Assembly: GCA_937952085.1 (NCBI GenBank)
Contig: CALFYQ010000124.1
Location: 1-18,663, forward strand
Reading direction: 5' to 3'
From: an uncultured Paracoccaceae bacterium
Lineage (GTDB): Bacteria > Pseudomonadota > Alphaproteobacteria > Rhodobacterales > Rhodobacteraceae
Length of the DNA stretch: 18,663 nt
How positions within the stretch are numbered: the first letter of the stretch is position 1; the number at the start of each line of letters is the position of its first letter. The position numbers and the translations under genes are program-made. Below, piece by piece: positions 13,507 to 18,663 of the stretch. The notes under the pieces were generated by a model. It made no database searches. It was not told the DNA's origin and saw only the letters and a program-made list of their open reading frames with translations.

Positions 13507-13714
13507 CTCCAAGCCGGCCAACCGCCGCCGCAACGCGCTGCACTTCCTTTGGCCCGTGCGACCGGCACGGCCCGCGCCCGACCCACCCCGGGGTCGGCCT
13601 CGCCCCTCTGCGCATCGCTCAGTCGGGCGGCCCTCGTCGCGTGAACGCTTGCGTCGCTCTGAATGTTATTGTGATTCAATGCTTTGACTGCGATATCGCA
13701 CGCGATAACCTGCC
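13507..13714. other. Convergent intergenic region with hairpin and 12-bp palindrome
   Basis: This gap lies between the 3' ends of the cyclase gene (plus) and the glycosylase gene (minus). It holds a 7-bp hairpin at 13578-13597 (ccgaccc-accccg-gggtcgg). An AT-richer patch at about 13655-13710 contains the perfect palindrome TGCGATATCGCA (13689-13700), 14 bases past the glycosylase stop. No gene was seen. The hairpin may terminate transcription; the palindrome has no evident partner gene. Confidence 0.4.
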
Positions 13715-14314
13715 TCAGAGCAGCGCGGCGACCCGGGCGCGGAGCGACGGAACCGCCTCCGCCTCGAACCACGGGTTTCGCTTCAACCAGCCGGTGTTGC
13801 GCCAGGAGGGGTGTGGCAGCGGCATCACCGCCTCGCCATGGCTCCGCCAGTCCGCCACCCGTTCGGCCAGCGGCCGCTTGCCGCCGAGCGCCCAGTTCTG
13901 GGCGTAGCTTCCCACCAGGAGGGTAAGCCGGACCTGCGGCATCGCCCCCAGCGCCCGCGCCCGCCAGAGCGCGGCGCAGCGGGGCGGCGGCGGCAGGTCG
14001 GAGCCCTTTGCGTCATAGCCGGGGAAGCAGAACGCCATCGGCAGGATGGCGATGCGCCCGCGGTCGTAGAACGTCTCCCGGTCCACCCCCATCCAGTCCC
14101 GCAGCCGATCGCCGGACCGATCGTCGAAGGGGAGGCCGCTTTCGTGGACGCGAAGGCCCGGCGCCTGCCCGGCGATGAGAATGCGCGCCGTCGCGGACAT
14201 CCGGGTGACGGGGCGCGGCGCATGGCCCGTCACGGTCGCCGCGAACCCCTCGGCGCAGGCGCGGCAGGCGGCGATCTCCTCTTCGAGGTCGGCGATCGGG
14301 TCGGGCGCAGTCAT
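13715..14314 (-). CDS. Uracil-DNA glycosylase superfamily protein, probable Fe-S type
   Basis: This 199-residue protein of the UDG superfamily removes damaged or misincorporated bases such as uracil. Motif A is GQAPGLRVHESGLPFDDRSG (49-68). The C-terminal motif is LPHPSWRN (166-173), with His168 in the place of the catalytic-loop histidine. Four cysteines, Cys17-x-x-Cys20, Cys96 and Cys113, are spaced much like the [4Fe-4S] ligands of family 4 enzymes, so an iron-sulphur cluster is likely (inference). Motif A lacks the usual GEAPG glutamate (Gln50 instead). The assignment to a numbered UDG family is open. It starts 71 bases downstream of the RTX gene stop, with no strong ribosome binding site before the ATG. 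Confidence 0.85.
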   Translation of the reverse strand: MTAPDPIADLEEEIAACRACAEGFAATVTGHAPRPVTRMSATARILIAGQAPGLRVHESGLPFDDRSGDRLRDWMGVDRETFYDRGRIAILPMAFCFPGYDAKGSDLPPPPRCAALWRARALGAMPQVRLTLLVGSYAQNWALGGKRPLAERVADWRSHGEAVMPLPHPSWRNTGWLKRNPWFEAEAVPSLRARVAALL

Positions 14315-14385
14315 CGAGGCGAGATCGGCGCGGCCGGCCGGGCCGTCAAGCCCGCGCCGGTCACGCCCCCGTCAGATGCCCCCCG

Positions 14386-15681
14386 TCAGAACAGGAAGTC
14401 GCTCGCCGAAAGATCGTCCGAATCGACGCGCAGGAGGAGGATCGTCGTATCCGCGAAGGCGATCATCGCGCCGTTCCCGGCATCGGTGATCGTGAGGTCG
14501 GAGAAGCGCCGCGCGCCGCTCTCGATCTCGATCGCGTCCTCACCGATGGTGAAGTCGGCGACCCGGTCGTCGCCGTCGGCGGCGCGATAGGTGAAGGTGT
14601 CCGCGCCGCCGCCGCCGCGCGCGAAGTCGTCGCCCGCGCCGCCGCGGAGGATGTCGCGCCCGGCGCCGCCGATCATCCGGTCGTTGTTGCCGCCCCCGAT
14701 CAGGTCGTCGTCCGAACCGCCGCCGCGCAACGTGTCGTTGCCGGCGTCGCCCATCAGCGTGTCGCGCGAGGCCCCGCCGCGGAGCACGTCCCGGCCGCCA
14801 CCGCCGCCGAGGAAGTCCGCCCCGCCGCCGCCGCCGAGCGTGTCGAACCCGGACCCGCCTTCGAGCGAATCGAAGCCCGAGCCGCCGCTGAGACTGTCGT
14901 CGCCGCCCTCGCCGACGCCGTCGTCGTCGCCGCCGCCGCCGATGAGCGTATCGAACCCGAGGCCGCCAAAGAGGTCGTCGGCGCCGCCCTCGCCGTCAAG
15001 CACGTTGTCCCGCGTGTTGCCGCGGAGCGTATCCTGCCCGGCGGCGCCGGAGGCGTCCTCGATGCTCGAAAGGCGCACCACGCCGTTGAACGTGTCCTGC
15101 AGCCGGTTGAGCGCGAGATTGATCTGGACGCTGATCGAGCCGACTGCGTCCACCAGGTCGAAGCCGCCGCCGCCCTTCAGCGTGTCGACGCCGCCGGAGA
15201 GGATGAACACGTCGTCCCCCGCCCCGCCGTCCAGGAAGTCGTCGTCGTCGCCGCCGTCCAGCGTGTCGTTCCCACCGCCGCCGAAGATGTCGTCCTCGCC
15301 GTCGGCGCCGAAGATGTCGTCGTCGCCCTCGCCGCCGAGCAGGGTGTCGGCGAAGTCGGAGCCGTCGATGACGTCGTCGTCCCCGGTGATGGCGTCGAGG
15401 ATCAGGTCGCTGTCGCCGGCGTCGATTAGGTCGAGGAAGTCGGAGGCGTCGAGATCGACGCGCCGCGCCTCGAAGACGAGGTCGTCACCGTCGAATTCCG
15501 AGATGCTGGAGATCGGCCCGGTGGCGTCGAAGGAGCTTCTGACGCGGAACCGCCCCGTCGCCTCGTAGGAGAAGAGGTCGTCGAAGGCGGCGATCAGATC
15601 GCTGGAAAGCTCGACATCCGGCCGCACGAGCCGATCCGGCGTGCGCATGTCGAGCTGCAGGAAGGCGCGTATCTGGGCCAT
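14386..15681 (-). CDS. RTX-type calcium-binding protein, probable type I secretion substrate
   Basis: This is a 431-residue acidic protein. Residues 1-100 have no recognised domain and no signal peptide. Glycine/aspartate nonapeptide repeats (GGxGxDxLx) occupy about 105-175 and 227-362. They are split by a non-repeat spacer (GSISVQINLALNRLQDTFNG, then SSIEDASGAAGQDTLRGN), an arrangement normal for haemolysin-type Ca-binding proteins. The C-terminus, DTTILLLRVDSDDLSASDFL plus Phe, is the classic end of type I secretion substrates. RTX repeats fold on binding calcium outside the cell. No catalytic domain is visible, so a structural or adhesive role is more likely than a toxin or protease. GGAGG lies before ATG 15681. 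No ABC exporter genes are in this window. Confidence 0.92.
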   Translation of the reverse strand: MAQIRAFLQLDMRTPDRLVRPDVELSSDLIAAFDDLFSYEATGRFRVRSSFDATGPISSISEFDGDDLVFEARRVDLDASDFLDLIDAGDSDLILDAITGDDDVIDGSDFADTLLGGEGDDDIFGADGEDDIFGGGGNDTLDGGDDDDFLDGGAGDDVFILSGGVDTLKGGGGFDLVDAVGSISVQINLALNRLQDTFNGVVRLSSIEDASGAAGQDTLRGNTRDNVLDGEGGADDLFGGLGFDTLIGGGGDDDGVGEGGDDSLSGGSGFDSLEGGSGFDTLGGGGGADFLGGGGGRDVLRGGASRDTLMGDAGNDTLRGGGSDDDLIGGGNNDRMIGGAGRDILRGGAGDDFARGGGGADTFTYRAADGDDRVADFTIGEDAIEIESGARRFSDLTITDAGNGAMIAFADTTILLLRVDSDDLSASDFLF

Positions 15682-15773
15682 GTCGGGTCCTCCGGATGCG
15701 GAGCCTCAACGCGCGGGCCCCGGCTTTCCGTTGCATCGGGGCATGATCGCGCGATGCGGCGCATTCATCCAGT

Positions 15774-15792
15774 CCGCTTCGTCACGAAGCGG
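15774..15792 (-). terminator. Hairpin terminator of the trxB operon
   Basis: CCGCTTCGTCACGAAGCGG is a near-perfect inverted repeat with 9-base arms around one base. It lies about 10 bases past the stop of the small secreted protein on the minus strand. There is no T run on that strand. Position and stability suggest a terminator separating this transcript from the RTX gene downstream. Confidence 0.5.
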
Positions 15793-15801
15793 GCCCGGGT
15801 T

Positions 15802-16191
15802 TCAGACGCCGGGGCCTTCCGGGCAAAGCAGCGGCTCCCGCTCCCGCCCGACGAGCCTCAGGCGGAGCGGCGGAGAGCCGTCCGCCGTCTCGGCGACGAG
15901 CCCGTCCGCGCCGTCCCGGAAGAGCCGCCAGCAGGAGACGCCGACCGCGTATCGGAAGCAGACTTCGCCCGCCGCCGCGTCCCAGGCGCCCGGCTCGCAC
16001 TGGCCGCCCCGCGGCAGCCAGAGCGTGCGGCCATCGGCGAAATACTGCTCCGAGCCGAACCATTCGCCGCTCTCGTCGGCGAAATGCAGCGTCCAGCCTT
16101 CGGATAGCCGGCGGAACTCCTCGCCCGAAATCGGCTCCCCCGCGGTCGCTGCGCCGGCGAGGAGGATGGCGAGGAGTGCGGCGCGCTTCAT
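15802..16191 (-). CDS. Small secreted protein of unknown function
   Basis: This 129-residue protein has a clear Sec signal peptide (MKRAALLAILLAGAATA, cleavage about after residue 17). The mature part is compact: EEFRRLSEGWTLHFADESGE, GSEQYFADGRTLWLPRGGQC and AAAGEVCFRYAVGVSCWRLF. The cysteines (GGQC, EVCF, VSCW and one near the C-terminus) probably form disulphides in the periplasm. The pattern of an initial G-W strand, a display of short strands and W-x-x-G type loops suggests a small beta-barrel, but I do not recognise a named family. The ATG overlaps the trxB stop by 4 bases, so the two genes are co-translated. A redox link to thioredoxin reductase is only contextual. Confidence 0.75.
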   Translation of the reverse strand: MKRAALLAILLAGAATAGEPISGEEFRRLSEGWTLHFADESGEWFGSEQYFADGRTLWLPRGGQCEPGAWDAAAGEVCFRYAVGVSCWRLFRDGADGLVAETADGSPPLRLRLVGREREPLLCPEGPGV

Positions 16192-17129
16192 TCCGCCTCG
16201 GCGAGGAACTTCTCGGCCTCGAGCGCGGCCATGCAGCCCATGCCGGCGGAGGTGACGGCCTGCCGGTAGACATGGTCGGTCACGTCCCCCGCGGCGAAGA
16301 CGCCGGGAATGGCGGTGGCGGTGGAGCCGGGCTTCACCACGACATAGCCGCCGTGATGGGTCTCAAGCTGGTCTTTCACCAGCTCCGACGAAGGCGCGTG
16401 GCCGATCGCCACGAAGACGCCGGCGCAGGGGATCTCCCTCGCCTCGCCCGTCTTCACGTTCCGCACCTTCGCGGCGGTGACGCCGAGCGGGTCTTCCGCG
16501 CCGATCACCTCCTCCAGCGTCGAGTCCCAGACGATCTCGACCTTCGGGTTCTCCCTCAGCCGCTTTTCGAGGATCTTCTCGGAGCGGAGCGAATCCCGCC
16601 GGTGGACCAGCGTCACCTTCGAGGCGAAGCGGGTGAGGAACAGCGCCTCCTCCACCGCGGTGTTGCCGCCGCCGATCACCACCACGTCCCGGCCGCGATA
16701 GAAGAACCCGTCGCAGGTGGCGCAGGCCGAGACGCCGAAGCCCTTGAACTTCTCCTCCGAGGGAAGGCCGAGCCAGCGCGCCTGCGCCCCGGTGGCGAGG
16801 ATCACCGCCTCGGCCCGCCAGATCGCCCCGGAATCGCAGGTCGCGACGAAGGGCCGCTTCGAAAGGTCGAGCGCGGTGACGATGTCGGAGACGATCTCCG
16901 CGCCCATCTTCTTCGCATGGCCCTCCATGCGGACCATCAGGTCCGGGCCCATTACTTCCTCGTCGCCCGGCCAGTTCTCCACCTCGGTGGTGATGGTCAG
17001 CTGCCCGCCGGGCTGCAGGCCCTGGATCAGCACGGGCTCCAGCATGGCCCGCGCAGCGTAGACCGCAGCGGTGTAGCCGGCCGGGCCGGAGCCGATGATC
17101 AGGAGTTTCACGTCGCGCGTTTCGGCCAT
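16188..17129 (-). CDS. trxB: Thioredoxin-disulfide reductase
   Basis: This 313-residue FAD/NADPH enzyme keeps cytosolic thioredoxin reduced. It has the FAD-binding GSGPAGYTAAVYAAR (13-27), PGGQLTITTEVENWPG (40-55), and the redox-active Cys136-Ala-Thr-Cys139 in SACATCDGFFYRG. The NADPH site is GGGNTAVEEA (153-162) with HRR at 176-178. The C-terminal FAD motif VFAAGDVTDHVYRQAVTSAG is also present. Length and motif order are those of the low-molecular-weight bacterial enzyme. GAGAGG lies shortly before ATG 17129. It is divergent from the Lrp/AsnC gene; a possible promoter (TTGCGC, 16 bases, TATGCG on the minus strand at 17237-17210) overlaps the inverted repeat there. Confidence 0.97.
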   Translation of the reverse strand: MAETRDVKLLIIGSGPAGYTAAVYAARAMLEPVLIQGLQPGGQLTITTEVENWPGDEEVMGPDLMVRMEGHAKKMGAEIVSDIVTALDLSKRPFVATCDSGAIWRAEAVILATGAQARWLGLPSEEKFKGFGVSACATCDGFFYRGRDVVVIGGGNTAVEEALFLTRFASKVTLVHRRDSLRSEKILEKRLRENPKVEIVWDSTLEEVIGAEDPLGVTAAKVRNVKTGEAREIPCAGVFVAIGHAPSSELVKDQLETHHGGYVVVKPGSTATAIPGVFAAGDVTDHVYRQAVTSAGMGCMAALEAEKFLAEAE

Positions 17130-17231
17130 GGAATCCTCTCGGCGGGGCGGGCGCCCCTATGTAGTCGCGCCCCCCGGTCCCGCCAAGCCGGCGGCGCGGC
17201 GCGGCGATCCGCATACGAAAAGCCGCCAGTT

Positions 17232-17248
17232 GCGCAAGTTAATTGCGC
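17232..17248. promoter_or_regulatory. Inverted repeat, candidate Lrp/AsnC operator between trxB and the regulator
   Basis: GCGCAA-GTTAA-TTGCGC is a perfect 6-bp inverted repeat with an AT-rich 5-base centre. It lies 67 bases before the regulator start in the divergent region. The layout suits a dimeric Lrp/AsnC protein controlling its own gene. The left arm also overlaps a possible -35 element for trxB on the minus strand, so binding could repress trxB or both genes. Confidence 0.4.
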
Positions 17249-17315
17249 CCGCCGGCCCGAACGGGTAACGGAATGGTCGGCGCGCGCGGGGGCCAACTCC
17301 GCCGGAGGGGAAGGC

Positions 17316-17810
17316 ATGGCGGCAGGCAAGCTCGACGCGATCGACCGGAAGATACTCGCCGAGCTTCAGGCCGACGGGCGCATGACCAATGTCGAACTTT
17401 CGAAGCGGCTCGGCATCTCGGCGCCGCCCTGCCTCAGGCGGGTCCGCTCGCTGGAGGAGGAAGGGCTGATCGAGGGCTACCATGCCCGCGTGAACGCCCG
17501 CGCCCTCGGCTTCGAGGTGTCGGTCTTCGCCATGGTCGGGCTTTCAAGCCAGGCCGAGCGGGATCTCGCCGCGTTCGAGGCGCTCTGCCGATCCTGGCCG
17601 CTGGTCCGCGAATGCCACATGCTGAACGGCGAGATCGACTTCCTGCTGAAATGCGTCGCGCCGGACCTTTCCACCTTCCAGAGCTTTCTCACCGGGCACC
17701 TGACCGCCGCGCCGAACGTGGCGAGCGTGAAGACCTCGCTCGTCATCCGCGGCGCGAAGATGGAGCCGGGCGTGCCCTTCGACGTGCTCGAAGCGCGGAT
17801 CGAGGACTGA
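17316..17810 (+). CDS. Lrp/AsnC-family transcriptional regulator
   Basis: This is a 164-residue regulator. Residues 5-60 form the winged HTH typical of the family (KLDAIDRKILAELQADGRMT, then VELSKRLGISAPPCLRRVRS and LEEEGLIEGYHA). Residues about 66-155 form the RAM/ligand-binding domain that senses amino acids and builds octamers. The start is chosen from the family N-terminus and the GGAGGGG just upstream; the frame is open further upstream without homology. It is divergent from trxB. The mttB-like gene follows 62 bases downstream on the same strand, so it may control that gene, itself, or both (inference). Which amino acid it senses cannot be told. Confidence 0.95.
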   Translation: MAAGKLDAIDRKILAELQADGRMTNVELSKRLGISAPPCLRRVRSLEEEGLIEGYHARVNARALGFEVSVFAMVGLSSQAERDLAAFEALCRSWPLVRECHMLNGEIDFLLKCVAPDLSTFQSFLTGHLTAAPNVASVKTSLVIRGAKMEPGVPFDVLEARIED

Positions 17811-17872
17811 TTCCGGCGGCCGGCGCCGCGTTCGGCCCGCGCGCCTGCCGCCGCATCCGCGAAGCTGTCGGC

Positions 17873-18663
17873 ATGGGCGAAGCGCCACATCGGAGAGCGC
17901 GCGGCAGGAGGGCCGAGGCCGTAACCCGCGCCGTTCCGCGGCGGGGCCTCGCCAACCCGTTCACGCCGCAAGCGGTTCTCTCGGAAGACGCGGTCGAGGC
18001 GATCCACCGCGCCGCGCTCGACGTGCTGGAGCGGGAGGGGCTTCGCATCCTCCTGCCGGAGGCGGTGGAGATCTTCCGCGCCGCGGGCGCCGCCATCGAG
18101 CCGGACGGCCTCGTCCGCATCGGGCGTGAGATCGTCGAAGCCGCGCTCGCCGCCGCGCCCGGCGAGATCACGGTACGCGCCGGCGCGCCGGAACATGACC
18201 TTCGCCTCGCCCCCGGCGCGCTGAATTTCGGCCCTGGCGCCGGCTGCCCGAACGCGACCGACCGGCTTCGCGGTCGCCGCCCAGGTTCGATGCGGGATTT
18301 CGAGGAGCTGACCCGCCTCGCCGCCGGGCTCGACGTGCTCCACATCCAGGCCCCGATGGCGGAGCCGCAGGACATTCCGCCCGCGCGCCGCCACTATGAG
18401 ATGACGCGTGCGCAACTCGTCGCCTCGCCGAAGGTCCCGTTCATCTACGCCCGCGGGCAGGGCCAGGTGGCCGACTGCCTCGACATGCTGGCGCTCGGCC
18501 GCGGCCTTTCGCCCGACGCATTCCGCGCCGCGCCGCGCTGCTACACCGTCATCAACACAAATTCGCCGCGCCAGTTCGACCGGCCGATGGCGGAAGGGAT
18601 CATCGACTTCGCCCGCGCCGGGCAGGTCTCGATCATCACGCCCTTCTGCCTTATGGGGGCGAT
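17873..18663 (+). CDS. Trimethylamine methyltransferase (MttB) family protein (partial, 3' end beyond window)
   Basis: The frame is open from ATG 17873 to the window end, 263 codons. After a basic N-terminus, the protein follows the MttB superfamily: NPFTPQAVLSEDAVEAIHRA, LDVLEREGLRILLPEAVEIF, GALNFGPGAGCPNATD, and the core TNSPRQFDRPMAEGIIDFAR then GQVSIITPFCLMGA. The family demethylates methylamines or, in pyrrolysine-lacking relatives, glycine betaine and other quaternary amines, passing the methyl group to a corrinoid protein. No in-frame TAG occurs in the visible part; the usual pyrrolysine position lies beyond the window. Relatives in this bacterial group generally lack pyrrolysine. No good ribosome binding site precedes the ATG, but no other start is available in frame. 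The Lrp/AsnC gene lies just upstream. Confidence 0.9.
   Translation, partial: MGEAPHRRARGRRAEAVTRAVPRRGLANPFTPQAVLSEDAVEAIHRAALDVLEREGLRILLPEAVEIFRAAGAAIEPDGLVRIGREIVEAALAAAPGEITVRAGAPEHDLRLAPGALNFGPGAGCPNATDRLRGRRPGSMRDFEELTRLAAGLDVLHIQAPMAEPQDIPPARRHYEMTRAQLVASPKVPFIYARGQGQVADCLDMLALGRGLSPDAFRAAPRCYTVINTNSPRQFDRPMAEGIIDFARAGQVSIITPFCLMGA

Noticed and set aside
14591..15568. 325-residue Pro/Ser-rich plus-strand frame opposite the RTX gene
   Set aside because: It is the reverse reading of Gly/Asp repeats, which gives Pro/Ser repeats automatically.
16176..17315. Long plus-strand extension upstream of the Lrp/AsnC gene
   Set aside because: It is antisense to trxB; regulator homology and a good ribosome binding site place the start at 17316.

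Overview
The window is GC-rich DNA with GTG starts, many 4-base gene overlaps and a ribosomal/SRP operon in the order ffh, acetyltransferases, chorismate mutase, rpsP, rimM, trmD, rplS. That order, plus a TrmD with an N-terminal extension containing Ser-Arg-Ser-His-Gly-Arg, points to an alphaproteobacterium, most likely a high-GC member of the Rhodobacterales. The genus cannot be told from the sequence alone. No tRNA, rRNA, SRP RNA, CRISPR array or insertion sequence was recognised.

Left part (1-2669), accessory in character. A SAM methyltransferase, cut by the window start, is divergent from a GlxA-type AraC regulator. About 0.5 kb without a gene follows, then a small two-helix membrane protein whose DNA is clearly AT-richer than everything else here.

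2670-5114. A class IV aminotransferase resembling (R)-selective amine transaminases converges on a HIT-family protein. Upstream of the HIT gene lies 1.1 kb with only frame-broken coding remnants. It ends in a plausible sigma-70 promoter for ffh.

5115-11137, the core translation/secretion operon. ffh is followed by four tandem GNAT acetyltransferase paralogues, the first with its central acetyl-CoA-binding part deleted. Then come a small AroQ-type chorismate mutase, rpsP, rimM, trmD and rplS. ffh through chorismate mutase are joined by five successive 4-base start/stop overlaps, and rimM/trmD by a sixth. A perfect 22-bp GC palindrome follows rplS.

11149-13506. A secreted LpqC-like esterase is followed by a two-gene unit: a group 1 truncated haemoglobin and, one base after its stop, a class III adenylate cyclase with a PAS-like front end. 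This pair could be a gas- or redox-responsive cAMP module and is the most interesting functional hypothesis in the window.

13715-17129, all on the minus strand. A four-cysteine (probably Fe-S) uracil-DNA glycosylase family protein, an RTX calcium-binding protein with a type I secretion-like C-terminus, a small secreted protein, and thioredoxin reductase (trxB), whose stop overlaps the start of the secreted protein.

17130-18663. trxB and an Lrp/AsnC regulator are divergent across an intergenic region holding a perfect inverted repeat. After the regulator comes the start of a trimethylamine methyltransferase (MttB) family gene that runs off the window.
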